A DNA stretch of 64,000 nucleotides, taken from NCBI GenBank assembly GCA_038211735.1, contig JBBQVK010000001.1, forward strand, positions 612,679-676,678, given 5' to 3'. Made by a program: the position numbers and the translations under genes. Positions 19,296 through 30,012 of this stretch are shown in pieces. The stretch comes from JBBQVK01 sp038211735 (GTDB lineage: Bacteria; Patescibacteriota; Gracilibacteria; Absconditabacterales; Absconditicoccaceae). Each line of letters begins with the position of its first letter. The stretch's first letter is position 1. Below the pieces are notes generated by a model that saw nothing but the letters and a program-made list of their open reading frames with translations, was not told where the DNA came from and did no database searches.

Positions 19296-21422
19296 ATGTT
19301 AAGTGCGCTCTCTTATGCAAAATCATTCAAGCTTTCTCTTGTTTGAGTTGTTCTGTTGTTGTGAAGTATGTGAACGGCGCGAGCACTAACATGTTACCTT
19401 GATGGAGATGGAGATCTCTATAGTAATTGAGTTAGTGAAATTGCGGTTAGTTGTTCTGTAGATTATTATGAAGCATACGCACTTGAAGCGACTACAGGAG
19501 ACTGCAACGATAGCGATGCACTATATAATCCCGCTACATTCTGGTATGAAGATGCAGATGGAGACGGACGATGATATACAAATATCGTAGGTTCACATTT
19601 TGTGGCTAGCTATATTTCTGGAGATGTAGGAATATCATACGGTTCTGTGATGTGAGATGTAGACGGTGATGGTGATTTGGATATTTATGTAGTCCGCAAT
19701 AGTCAAAACTTCCTTCGGATCAACAATGGTTCGTGAGATTTTACTAGTTACAATATCTCTGGAGACAATCTTGATTCGCGCGCTGTGGTTATGTGAGATG
19801 TAGACGGTGACGGAGATTTGGATATTTATGTAGCAAACTATAATCAACAAAACAAACTTTGGATCAACGACTGAGATGGGAATTTTACATCAAACGATAT
19901 TGGTGGCGACTTGTGAAACTCATTGTCTGTGACCATGTGAGATGTGGATGGAGACAACGATTTAGATATTTATGTTGGTAATCGAAACTGACAAAACAAA
20001 TTATGGATCAATGACGGAAGTGGAAACTTTACGTGATGAGACATATCTGGAGATTTATTGGCATCGTACGGAGTAGTAATGTGAGATATAGATGGCGATA
20101 CTGATCTCGATATTTATGTGTCGAACAATAATCAACAGAATCATTTATGGATCAATAATGGTTCGTGAAGTTTCACTGGACAGGATATTTCTGGAGACGT
20201 ATGAGCAAGTCGTTCAGCGGTTATTGGAGATGTAGATGGCGATAACGATCTAGATATTTATGTAGTAAACAATGCCCAACAAAATAAACTTTGGATCAAC
20301 AACGGGAGTGGAAGTTTCACTGGACAGGACGTTCTTGGAGACACATGAGCATCTCTTAGTGTAGCAATGTGAGATATGGATAACGATAACGACCTTGATC
20401 TATATGTTGTAAACTATAATCAACAAAACAAACTCTGGGTCAATAATGGTTCATGAAACTTTACTGCGAGCGATATAGTGTTGGACACATGAAACTCGCA
20501 AGGCGTTTCTATCGGCGATGTAAATGGCGATAATTATCCAGATCTACATATTACAAAATTTAACCAACAGACAATACTTCGACTTAGTACACCAACCTAT
20601 AGTTGAGCAATCCAACAATGCGATGATCCTGGAGCGACACGATATCTTGCAGGAGATCTAACTGACACAGAGTGAGACGATGATGATAGTGATCCACTTA
20701 TTAATCCAGGAATGGGAGGTGATGGAGACTGAGATGGCGATAATTGATGAGTAGCGAGAAAGAGTTCGATTTCTGAAGAAGACATTGTTCGTAGTTATGA
20801 TTCTGAAGACGCCAACACTAACGAAGAACAACAACAGACCACAAGTAGTGATGAAGAAAATAAAGAGTCCGATAACGATTCAAATAATACGACTGAATCT
20901 ACTACGCCAACACCAGAAGATACATGCTCGGATCATCTTATAGACCGAATGTATCAATACGGACTGACCAAATACGATAACGGACAAAAGTTTGGAGGTG
21001 ATGATGAAATTATAAGAGAGGATGCAGCAAAATTTGTAAGTAAGTTTGGAGAGTTGATCGGATTGAAAAAAACGTATGGATTCTGTGAGTTTATAGATAC
21101 TGTAGGAATAGATGAAACTCTACAACCATATATTCTGCAGGCTTGTGCAATCGGCCTTCTGAAAGGGGCATGAGATAGATTTATGCCTAGAGAAAAAGTT
21201 ACCTATGCACAAGGGATTGTAATTGCAGTAAGAGCGTTATACGGGTTTCAAGAAGAAAGACTCGAACCGCGGTACGCAGAGTATATAAATGTAGCGCAAC
21301 AGATAGGTATTAGTACCGATGTGCCGTTTGGAAACCTCGATAGTGAGTTTGTGACAAGAGAGGAGTTGGGGAAGTGGCTTTGTATTGCTACGCAGATGGG
21401 TAACATCTCGCATTCAGAGTAA
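19296..21422 (+). CDS. Secreted FG-GAP/VCBS-repeat protein with C-terminal SLH-like domain
   Basis: 708 residues. A signal peptide (MLSALSYAKSFKLSLVGVVL) is followed by about eight repeats of roughly 48 residues, each with the calcium-binding core MGDVDGDGDLDIYV and then NKLWINNGSGNFT, the FG-GAP/VCBS pattern of beta-propellers. The Gly after each MG is TGA. A Gly-Asp and Ser/Thr/Glu-rich linker (residues about 470-545) leads to an SLH-like domain (YQYGLTKYDNGQKF, REDAAKFVSKFGEL, ACAIGLLKGAG, VTREELGKWL) similar to the N-terminus of the S-layer-like protein. Probably a wall-anchored adhesin that binds calcium. Confidence 0.9.
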
Positions 21423-21563
21423 GTAGAAAAACATACAAATAGCTTCATATATAAGCCAACCTCAACTAACGCAATATATCTAGTGGTTTTTAACTACTTT
21501 CTGTCGCAATCGTTCGTAAGAGTCATATAGAGGAGAAAATTTATAATCTAATATTTTGTAAAA

Positions 21564-22259
21564 ATGTATATAGTCTTAGAAGGAGTAGTAGGCACATGAA
21601 AGACAACACAATCAAAGAAACTTCACGAACATTTTCAACAAGCATTTCCAGATGTAGAGAATATTTTGGTTAGAGAACCAGGTGGAACTGAAATAGCTGA
21701 AACAATAAGGAACGTTGTCCAAGCAAGACTTTTTACCGAAGTAATGCATCCGTTAACTGACGCCTATCTCTATGCTTCTGCAAGAGCACAATTAATCAAC
21801 AATAAACTAAAAGCTGTTTTGGACAATGGAGGGAACGTAATCGCAGATAGAAGTTTTTGTTCTTCGCTTACATATCAAGGATACGCACAATGACTCGGCA
21901 TGGATCGTATATGGGAGATCAACAAGCACGCTGTTCAAGGAGTTTTACCAAACAAAATACTTTTCTTGGATTTCGATGTTAAAAAATGATTAGAGAGAAC
22001 ATTCGATAAAGATGGAGACAAGCGAGAAAAATTAGATATTTCATTTTTTGAGAAAGTATACGAAGGATATAACAAACTCTTCGATTTTGAACCAACTAAA
22101 GATCTTATGCATCGTATAGATGCGTCAGGAGGGATTGAAGAGGTGTTTGAAAGAATCTTAGAGAGCGTGAGGGGAGAGTTGAAAGAAAACTTTGAAGATG
22201 TTGGTGGTTTTGGAATTGGAACAAGAAAGTTGATCACAGAGAATATTGAAAACAAATAA
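21564..22259 (+). CDS. tmk: Thymidylate kinase
   Basis: 231 residues. Phosphorylates dTMP to dTDP. The P-loop EGVVGTGKTTQS lies at the N-terminus, and its invariant glycine before Lys is TGA (21597-21599), which is direct evidence for UGA = Gly. The dTMP-binding REPGGTEIAE and the DRSF motif (VIADRSFCSSL) follow. The C-terminal 30 residues (FEDVGGFGIGTRKL) go beyond the usual TMK end. It lies 31 bp before trmD in the same direction, so both are likely co-transcribed. Confidence 0.95.
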
Positions 22260-22290
22260 TATTTTTTTATTGTGTGCCGTAAGATTTTCT

Positions 22291-23016
22291 ATGCACTATC
22301 ATCTCATCACTATCTTCCCAGAGATCTTTGACTCGTTTTTGTCGACGTCGCTGATTGCAAAGGCACAAGAAAAAGGTCTTGTGAAGTTTTCTTTGATCAA
22401 TCCGAGAGATTTTTGTGTTGATAAACAAAAACAAGTAGACGATGAGATATATGGCTGAGGAGCAGGGATGTTGATGAAAGCGCAGCCGATTATCGATGCG
22501 ATTAAATCTATACTTATGCCTCTAGGAGTAACATTCACTCCTGAATGAATTACACACGACTGAACTAGAAAATTTAAAATCATACTTCTATGACCAAGCA
22601 AAACCGTTTTCAATCAACTAATGACGCACTATATCGCAGAAGAGGTTGATCATCTTGTGTTAATCTGCGGAAGATACGAATGAGTCGATTACCGCGTAGA
22701 GGAGTGGGGATCAAAAATGTTTAACAGTAATTTTGAAAAAGTATCGGTGGGATCATTTATCACATTGGGGGGAGAAATTCCTGCAATGAGTATTATCGAA
22801 GCAACCGCTAGATTGCTTCCATGAGTGATTAAGGAAGAGGCAAGCCGACAAGATGAAAGCTACTCTCTAGCTCAACAAATGAAAAATATCGAATATCCCC
22901 AGTATACAAGACCTGAACTAGTGGAGTGAATTTCTGTCCCCGAAGTATTGATCGGCGGAAATCATGCGCAGATAAAGGCGCGAAGAGCCAGCAACCAAGA
23001 AAGTATTGACAAATAA
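22291..23016 (+). CDS. trmD: tRNA (guanine-37-N1) methyltransferase
   Basis: 241 residues. TrmD methylates G37 next to the anticodon using SAM. Family motifs: the N-terminus HLITIFPEIFDSFL, the GGGAGMLMKAQPI loop, LICGRYEGVDYRVEE (the Gly of YEG is TGA, 22681-22683), the knotted-core segment VGSFITLGGEIPAM and YTRPELVEGISVPEVLIGGNH. The full length is typical. The stop overlaps the TTGACA box of the following promoter. Confidence 0.96.
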
Positions 23017-23033
23017 TGATTTATATGTATATA
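23006..23033 (+). promoter_or_regulatory. Sigma70-type promoter for the LRR/S-layer hybrid gene
   Basis: TTGACA (23006-23011), a 16-bp spacer and TATATA (23028-23033). The -35 box overlaps the end of trmD. Confidence 0.7.
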
Positions 23034-23064
23034 TATCTCCGATATTTTACATATTATTCCTCAC

Positions 23065-24633
23065 ATGAAAAAATTCTTCTCTGGCACTTTGTTTGTTTTG
23101 GTTGCGCTTTGTTTTGCTTTCACTTCTACACAGAAGGTCTCTGCGCAGAGTGCATATGATTGTTCTGCTCAATCAGTGATTCTATTCGAAGAGTGCCAAG
23201 CACTTGTCGACCTATATGATTCTACACAAGGGGATTTTCGAACAAACCATACTAATCGATTGGCTGTAAATAATCCATGCAAATGGTATGGTGTTACGTG
23301 CAATACAGCTACAACTGCCGTATCACAACCACTTCATGTTAACTATCTAAGACTCAATAATAACAACTTGAATGGAGCGCTTCCTGAATCTATAGGGGAT
23401 TTAAAATTGCTAGAAATACTCTATGTGCAAAATAACTCTATGTGCGGAATGCTTCCTGAGACATTAACAAATTTAGTAAATCTTAAACGCGCTAACTTCA
23501 GTTATAATAATTTTCTTACAAACGGGTATAGCACGAAGATGCTAGCATTCTTGAATCAACCATTCGTAATCCGACTACCACAAGCAAATCCACAAAGCTG
23601 TGGGCCTCTAGAGGTAGCAGATCTCTCTATACACGTCAATACCTCTGCATCAGAAACAGAAGATGCAAAGTATGTATTAGGAGGAGACCCGCTAAATGCT
23701 GTCCCTTTTGTTGCGTGATTCGAACTAATCTCTGACAATGGAGATTCATTTGTGGAAGATCTGACGTTGCAAGTTTCTGGACCTTGAAATAGTGCCTTCG
23801 CACAAGCTGCAACTGAAGCGGTTATTTACGACGAGGATTTTGTGACAGTGCTTGATAGCCATGCCGTTACCACTAACAATGAAGTGGTATTTAATGGTAT
23901 TAACCTTGAAGTTTTGGAAGGCGTGAGAAATGTTTTTGTTAAGGTAGTTGCGGATTTGATTGGAAGTCAGTACGAAGGAACCGCAACAGATGATTTATTT
24001 ATTTCATTAGTTGCGACACACGCGGAAGATCTTAACTCCTGAGGCGATATTACACCTACGTATGATGGCGGCAATCAAACACTTCCTTCCAAACAATTCC
24101 AAATTGTCCCAGTGAAATTTACTGATGCGGCATTTGTATTATCAGCGGTAGGAGTAACAGTTAACACCTCGATCAGTAATGGTCCAGATCAAAATATAGC
24201 CATCTTAAAATTGACGGCAGACAACCGATCAAATACTCAAACTAGTCCATCTGGATCTCTAAAATTATACGTTGTACAGTTAAATTTCGCTACCAATAAT
24301 ACATCCGCTGTCACAAACTATGAGATCAAAAGAATTGGAAATGGGACTACGACATTTTATCCTTGTACTGTCATAACGGACAGAGTTATATGTAATCTAA
24401 CGGCAGGGAACATAAGTACTAAAGAATTTACTTCTTGAGAGGTTGGATACTACCAGTTAAGAGCTGACGTGGATGCCCCAGGGAATACTTCAGTCAAGAT
24501 ATCTCGACCTAATCTCAATGAATGAACCCCAGCACCTATAAACTATGAGCCTAGTGATACCTCAGCAGAGTATGAATGGCTTCGCTATGGTGAAGATTAT
24601 ACGGAATCACCAAGTGTTGTTATTCTTAACTAG
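23065..24633 (+). CDS. Secreted LRR protein fused to the S-layer C-terminal module
   Basis: 522 residues. A signal peptide (MKKFFSGTLFVLVALCFAF) is followed by a plant-type LRR cap and repeats (ALVDLYDSTQG, CKWYGVTC, LRLNNNNLNGALPESIGDL, MCGMLPETLTNLVNLKRANF). From about residue 181 it matches the last 340 residues of the giant S-layer-like protein: KYVLGGDPLNAVPFVAGFEL, FVKVVADLIGSQYEGTATDD and VTNYEIKRIGNGTT have close counterparts there. Unlike the large protein, this one uses TGA for several glycines, suggesting lower expression. It is probably a surface-layer accessory protein that displays an LRR. Confidence 0.88.
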
Positions 24634-24660
24634 ACTAAACGAATATTGACTTTATGAAAA

Positions 24661-24691
24661 GATGCCTCGACTAAAAGTCGAGGCATCTTTG
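24661..24691 (+). terminator. Terminator after the LRR/S-layer hybrid gene
   Basis: A perfect 12-bp stem (GATGCCTCGACT with AGTCGAGGCATC) with an AAA loop, followed by TTTG. Confidence 0.85.
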
Positions 24692-24710
24692 TTATAAAAA
24701 GTTTTTGATT

Positions 24711-24743
24711 AAGAAGAAAAGTGTCTTAATTAAAAAAAGACAC
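24711..24743 (-). terminator. Terminator after the FNR-like gene
   Basis: On the minus strand, GTGTCTT pairs with AAGACAC and is followed by TTTTCTTCTT, 15 bp after the stop at 24758. Confidence 0.7.
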
Positions 24744-24757
24744 CCTTCTTAAACTGA

Positions 24758-25519
24758 CTAATATTTTTCGAAAGTAATCTGTTCTTTCGGAATTCATAAT
24801 TCAATTAATTTTTTCTGCACATCGTCTACCATTACTGGGATACCACAAAGGAAGCAGCTTGTTTGTAGTCCTAGGTAAGCGACCGCTTTTGTGAGGCCTT
24901 CTTGGATACGTCACTGCTTATATAAATCTACACCCATTCTCTTATCGCCTACCAAAAAATCTTCCTGCTCGAGGAGGGGAAATTCTTCTTGTGAAAGATA
25001 GAATAAATTTTGTACGCGATCATCATCATGTGCTACAAAAAGATTTTCAACTTCTGGAATTATATGATTATAAAATCTCTCTCCGAAAAGATTTACAATT
25101 TTTTCGTGTCTTCTGGACTCATACACCAAGTGTTGGAACAATCCTACATTGGGAGAGAGTCCGCTTCCTACAGATACCAAGAGATAATTAGGAAACTCAA
25201 ACGAATCGACATAATGTCCGACTGGCCCTTTGATTTGGATTGTGTCTCCTAGCGTTATCTGTTGCGTTAATCGATCTGAAACTCCTGCTTCAGAAGTTTT
25301 TTTGACTACAAATCAGATTATTTTTTCTTCCTGCATTTGAATATTCGTCGTTGCAATGCTGTACGGTTTTTTGATTTTCTTTCCGTGTAGTTCTATTTCT
25401 ATCATTACAAATTGTCACTCTTGAAACATGAAGATTTCTTCCACTTGAAACAAAACAAAACTGACTTGCTCGGAGGGTGAATCGTATTTGTGTGTTAGTG
25501 TTGCAGTAGTGGTTATCAT
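24758..25519 (-). CDS. Ferredoxin-NADP reductase-like flavoprotein
   Basis: 253 residues. The FAD-binding half shows GQFVMIEIELHGKKIKKPYSIAT (family R/K-x-Y-S) and IQIKGPVGHY. The NAD(P)-binding half has LLVSVGSGLSPNVGLFQHLV and the C-terminal FLCGIPVMVDDVQKKLIELG, the usual CG-x-P-x-M motif of FNR and flavohemoprotein reductases. No iron-sulfur Cys cluster follows. CPR genomes often keep one such reductase; its electron partner is unknown. Two glycines are TGA. The start at 25519 is the first in-frame ATG giving a normal N-terminus, but nearby alternatives exist. Confidence 0.85.
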
Positions 25520-25669
25520 AAGATTTGGAATAAATAAATTCCATGGTGCCTTGTAAAATCACATTTTGTTTAATCTACTCGTCAGAGCGGTCGAAGGCTC
25601 ATACATGTAACCCAATAGCACCCACATTATATTTACTAGCTTTTCAATTACTCAAACTTCGCTTATAAC

Positions 25670-27139
25670 CTATCTCCCAGCTAGTTTTCCGAGATCTATC
25701 TCTTCGAAATCTTTGAGTTGATCCACAAATCCTTGATCGTGACAGACCATCATAATCGCTCATTTATAATCATTCAATGCTTTTGCGATCACGGGGAGGT
25801 GACGGAAATTAATATGATTGGTTGGTTCATCCAAAATTAACAGATGCGGTTTTTGCAAAACAAATCTTGCGTAACAGAGTAGTCACTTTTGTCCTTCCGA
25901 CAAAGAAATAATTTTATTTTTCAATAAATCAGAACTAATCAAAAATTGTGCAGCAGCCCTAAACACATCTTCATCTCTTGCTTCATTTGTTACTTCATGT
26001 AACGCATCTCGTACGGTCATACTCATATCCAGTGCGTTGAAATCCTGTGAGTAGTACCCGACACGAGCTTCTGGTGAGATAATTGCATCATCGTCTTCAG
26101 GGTGGAACAATCTCTTGAGGAGGGTAGTTTTCCCAATCCCATTAGGACCCTTGAGCATATACCTATCTCATTTTCTGAGCACAAGATTGAGCGGGTAGTG
26201 ACCGACATTATATTCTGTATCCATCAATCCTACATTCTTTATCGTAAGAATATCTCCTACCAAAACTTCAAATTCAATCGTGAACGGTTTGATTGTTTTA
26301 TCTTCTTTTCTTACTTCGACCTTATTTTCTTCTGCTTCTGCAACTTCGTCTCTCATTTTACTTGCGAGTTTTCTCATCTTACCTCCTTTGTTGGCAAAGA
26401 AGTTGATTTTTTCTTTCGCATCTTTTATTTCTTTTTCCATCCTTGCGTTCAATGTTTTCTCTTTCTCTACTTGGTTAGCGATCTGCTCGACTGCATCGAA
26501 ATAATTTCATCGATACTGTTCGACTTGATGGGTGAGTACATTTACATACAAGACTCCTTCCGTGAACAGATTTAGGAAATCTGCATCATGCGAAATCACA
26601 ACGACTGTTTTTTCATACGACAATAGAAATCACAAAAGATTATTTATCCCATCGCCATCTAGATTGTTTGTCGGCTCATCCAAGAGCAAAATATCAGGCT
26701 GTTGAATGATGGCTTGACCAAGCAATAATCTAGCTTGTTGGCCTCCAGAAAGCTCTCTAATCTTTTTATCAACAGGCACTTTAAGATCAACCTCTTGCAT
26801 AGTCTTCTCGATTTTTTTTGGCATTTGATGGTCTTTTGCAGGGAACGCTGTTGCGAAATACTCTGTGACGGTCATATCGTACTGATCTCTTGGAATGACC
26901 TGTTTTGAAATAGCGATAGTCTTACCTGGGACGATATTAACTTTACCTTTTTGAGGTTTGAGATCGCCAGTGATCAATTTGAAAATTGTCGACTTACCAG
27001 CTCCGTTTTGTCCCATCATTGTAATCTTCGTATGTTCGCGCACAGTGAAACTAGCGTCCTTAAGAAGCTCTTTCTTTTCATCATACACGAATCATACCTC
27101 ATCAAATCTGAGGATTACCGGATTTGTACTTCAGTCCAT
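25670..27139 (-). CDS. ABC-F family ATPase (ribosome-associated)
   Basis: 489 residues with two ABC domains in one chain. Domain 1: Walker A GQNGAGKST, signature LSGGQQARLLLG, Walker B ILLLDEPTNNLD. A charged, mostly helical linker (residues about 195-290) follows. Domain 2: Walker A GPNGIGKTT, signature LSEGQKGLL, Walker B LLILDEPTNHIN. There are no membrane helices. ABC-F proteins act on the ribosome, rescuing stalls or giving antibiotic resistance. The short ending without a C-terminal extension resembles EttA/Uup relatives, but I cannot assign a subfamily. The start is ATG-GAC-TGA at 27139, with Gly at codon 3. Confidence 0.92.
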
Positions 27140-27249
27140 CGAACAATATTACACAAATTAAATATTTCCTATAGTTGATTTTTGATTCACTTTTTTCGAG
27201 ATTCGGTATCGATTAGTGAGAGTGTTAATCCAACCAATAAGGAATGAAT

Positions 27250-27336
27250 CGGTGAGGAAGGGATTTGAACCCTTGGTACAGTTGCCCGTACACTCGCTTT
27301 CCGAGCGAGCACCTTCAACCGCTCGGTCACCTCACC
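27250..27336 (-). tRNA. tRNA-Ser(GGA)
   Basis: Class II tRNA with acceptor GGTGAGG/CCTCACC, a long variable arm (GTGTACGGGCAACTGTAC) and T-arm AGGG-TTCAAAT-CCCT. The anticodon stem CTCGC/GCGAG encloses TCGGAAA, giving GGA, but position 33 is C instead of the nearly universal U. CCA is not encoded. Confidence 0.92.
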
Positions 27337-27647
27337 ACTATATTAGGAAGTTAGTGTGTATGAATTTATGGCTTATTTGCAATGTATAAGAAAGCATTGA
27401 CAACAACTATATATAGATTATAGTATTTTTTATGAAATATGTATTATCTGAAACGTTTCAAGAAGATATAATAGTTGATCGCAAAACAATCGAATAACTT
27501 AATAATTTTGATGATAGGAATAGAATCTTTGAAGAGCAGTATAAAAATCCAATAGGACTATATTCTCAAACAAAATGTGAGTTATCTCGCGCGACACAAT
27601 AAAAGACCTTCCTTATAATTTTTTATTACTTTTTCCCTATCCTAGTG
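27337..27647 (+). promoter_or_regulatory. Intergenic region with promoter before the GHKL gene pair
   Basis: 311 bp without a convincing gene. A promoter (TTGACA 27397-27402, 16-bp spacer, TATAGT 27419-27424) is followed by a 21-codon ATG-to-TAA reading frame at 27433-27498 and A/T-rich sequence up to the start at 27648. Whether the tiny frame is translated cannot be told. Confidence 0.55.
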
Positions 27648-28442
27648 ATGAGTGGCATAGAATACACACAACCAGACATCCTGCCCACCGATAAAAACTT
27701 TCTCGAATATTTTCACAACGCAAAAAAGAGAAATGTTTTTGATAGCGCATGGAGGTTGGAGGACCGAATAGTGAGTTGAGAAAGAGAAAAGTATGTTTTT
27801 GAGATCAATAGGAGATTATGTTATACAAAAGATAATCCGCAATGGCGCGAAACGCAAGACTGTCTAATGATCGAAGAACTGAGTGAAGTGTTTAATACCA
27901 TTGGGGAGTATTACGAAGTTGACCCTGAAGATATACAACATGTTTTGGGTAATATAATTCATGAAATATCTGTAAATGCATTCGATCACGCAAAGAGCGA
28001 TCTTCATGCTACATTTCAATTTTCGAAAAAACAGGAAGGAATTTTATTTGTTTTCACGCTGGCAGACGAAGGTCCTGGTATAAAACAACATCTTTTAAAT
28101 CTCTTTGCTGATGATAATTTTATGAATGAGTTTAGAAAGAAAGGTCATTACACACCGCAAATTTTAGACTTACTTGAGAAGGGAGAAAACGAACAAGTGT
28201 ATCAGAAATATTTGTCTGGGGAGGGCGAATCTACAAGGCTAGAGGATCAAAGAGGATTTTTCTTAGGCTACTTAATGCAAGATACTCTAGAGGTGGCGAA
28301 TGTAGACCTACTAATCCGTGATGGAGAATACGAACACACCTTCTCAAACAAAAATTGATATCTCTCTCACCAAACCATAAAAAGTCTCCCGTATAAGTTA
28401 GTTTATCATGGAGCGAAACTTTTCCCCCAAAAGCCAGAATAG
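27648..28442 (+). CDS. GHKL (histidine-kinase-like) ATPase domain protein, copy 1
   Basis: 264 residues. The ATP-binding N box reads IIHEISVNAFDHAKSD and the G1 box FTLADEGPGIKQHL, as in HATPase_c domains of anti-sigma factors and stress kinases. The second half holds HLFADDNF-like helices, SGEGESTRLEDQRG (likely the ATP lid) and RDGEYEHTFSN. There is no kinase dimerisation His, receiver or membrane helix. It is a tandem paralogue of the next gene. The function may be serine-kinase/anti-sigma type regulation, but this is inferred from the fold only. Two glycines are TGA. Confidence 0.75.
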
Positions 28443-28475
28443 CTTATACCTTTTACACAAATAGTATCTCTCCTG

Positions 28476-29249
28476 ATGAATTATAAGAAGCCAGATAACC
28501 TATCACCCGAACGAACACCTTCCATCGATGAGGTGAAAAACGCGAATAGTTTTTTCTCGGTCGATAGTATTTCTCCATGGCTGCGCGATGAAGATCCCGA
28601 TAAAGAACCATTTGTTATAGAAAGAGAACTATTTTACGAAGATGACAATTGGAATAGCATACAAACCACCGTTGTTCTTGAAGAGATTCACACAATACTC
28701 GAACGTATCGAAAAGCATCTAGAACAAGACTTTGGGATTCAGTGGGCAGTTTTGTATACGCTCAATGAAATTATTAAAAATAGTGTTGATCATGCAAAAA
28801 GCGATGCGTATATAAAATTAGAAGTTTCAGAAACAAGCGAATGAATTCTAGTTGCATTTATCGCAGCCGATAAAGGGCCGGGAATGAAACAACATCTAAT
28901 TAATCTTTTTAGTAACCAAGAATTTATTGATAGATATAGCAAGAATAACAAACACCGCGAGCAGATAATTAAAGTAATTACTGCGGAAAGTATAGACGAA
29001 TACTATCAAAAGCATCTTTCTTGAAAGTGAGTTTCAACTAGAATAGAACATAGAGGAGGAGCTCTCTTTGGATGAGGACACAGATTAACCAGAGCTATTG
29101 ATGAACTATGATTAGACTTAATTATGCGTGATCGTGATTACGAACATACATTTTCAAATAGGGGAGGATACCTTTCTCGCGATAAAATCAGAGACTTACC
29201 TTATAACCTAGTTTATTATTGAGCAAAAATTTTGCCCAAAAAAATATAA
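28476..29249 (+). CDS. GHKL ATPase domain protein, copy 2
   Basis: 257 residues, paralogous to the preceding gene, which ends 33 bp upstream. The same landmarks occur in the same order: N box TLNEIIKNSVDHAKSD, G1 box IAADKGPGMKQHLINLF, lid KHLSGKGVSTRIEHRGG and RDRDYEHTFSNRGGYLSRD. The N-terminal 50 residues (NYKKPDNLSPERTPSID) are polar and differ from copy 1. The lid region of this copy is Gly-rich (ALFGGGHR), with several TGA codons. The two proteins may form a heterodimer. Confidence 0.75.
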
Positions 29250-29311
29250 GACAAAAGCGCTATTGGTCTCTATCCTTACAAAGTTTAAATCCGCATATTT
29301 CATTACTAAAA

Positions 29312-29331
29312 AATCGCTCAGATGAGCGATT
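29312..29331 (-). terminator. Terminator after the 162-residue hypothetical gene
   Basis: A perfect 9-bp stem (AATCGCTCA/TGAGCGATT) with a 2-nt loop. On the minus strand a T-run follows. It may also stop transcription from the GHKL pair. Confidence 0.75.
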
Positions 29332-29359
29332 CTTAAATGAAATGGAAAATATATTCTAC

Positions 29360-29848
29360 TTATTTCTGGCTTGCTCCTAGAACATTAGCTACGTTTGATG
29401 TAGCGTTATCAACGACCTTTGAAGTTTCTTCTACTGACACATCAAACTTCCAACGCATCCCATCTTTAGTATTTCCATACTGGTCTGTTATATCTACGCA
29501 ATCGTTTGTCACTGCGTCTTTTATCGCGATTTTCTTTCCATCTTTTCGATTTTCTGCGACTATATTTGTATGTACATGACCACTAAATCTATCTCCAGTT
29601 TCTTTTCCTCACGATGTAACAACTCAATCGTAGTAAAATACCATATATCCTATTCTATTATGTAATGATTTTCCTACAAATACAATTAACTTTTCGTTGT
29701 CATATGAAGCGTCCACATAGATGCCTAGATCTCTAAAAAATTCTTTAAGATCTAATAGAGCAGCCTTTTGTGCCTCAGTGGTTTCAACATCATGTTGTTC
29801 GTAAGGTCTATAAAGTTCCCCATCTACAGGCTTTGTATTCATAGTCAT
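29360..29848 (-). CDS. Hypothetical protein
   Basis: 162 residues with no signal peptide or membrane helix. Residues 20-80 (EAQKAALLDLKEFFRDLGIYVD, then KLIVFVGKSLHNRIGYMVF) look like a compact alpha/beta fold. The middle is basic and the last 30 residues (SVEETSKVVDNATSNVANVL) are helical. Two glycines are TGA. It has its own perfect promoter (TTGACA, 16 bp, TATAAT) and terminator, so it is a single-gene unit. No family recognised. Confidence 0.7.
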
Positions 29849-29871
29849 TTAATTAAATATAAAGTACTTAC

Positions 29872-29899
29872 ATTATATAGAATTATCATATATTGTCAA
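29872..29899 (-). promoter_or_regulatory. Consensus sigma70 promoter for the hypothetical gene
   Basis: On the minus strand, TTGACA (29899-29894), a 16-bp spacer and TATAAT (29877-29872). Both boxes match the consensus perfectly. The predicted transcript starts about 17 nt before the ATG. Confidence 0.8.
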
Positions 29900-29941
29900 T
29901 ACTAATATTTTCTCCTAATATACCGCAATAGCTCTTTATCC

Positions 29942-29969
29942 TTGCATTCTTACAAAAGATAACTATATA
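29942..29969 (+). promoter_or_regulatory. Promoter of the tRNA cluster
   Basis: TTGCAT (29942-29947), a 16-bp spacer and TATATA (29964-29969), about 40 bp before the first tRNA. Confidence 0.6.
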
Positions 29970-30012
29970 GTCGCTCACGTGCCGTAAGGCCACTTTTTTG
30001 TTTGTAATTAGC

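Noticed and set aside
21597..21599. UGA = Trp (table 4, Mycoplasma-type code)
   Set aside because: A Trp in the Tmk P-loop, the L2 HPHGGGEG motif or the RpoB NIGQ motif would be incompatible with function; Gly fits everywhere, and normal TGG Trp codons are also used.
25563..25669. tRNA-like words between the FNR-like and ABC-F genes
   Set aside because: No acceptor stem, anticodon loop or T-loop can be paired; the region appears to be plain spacer.
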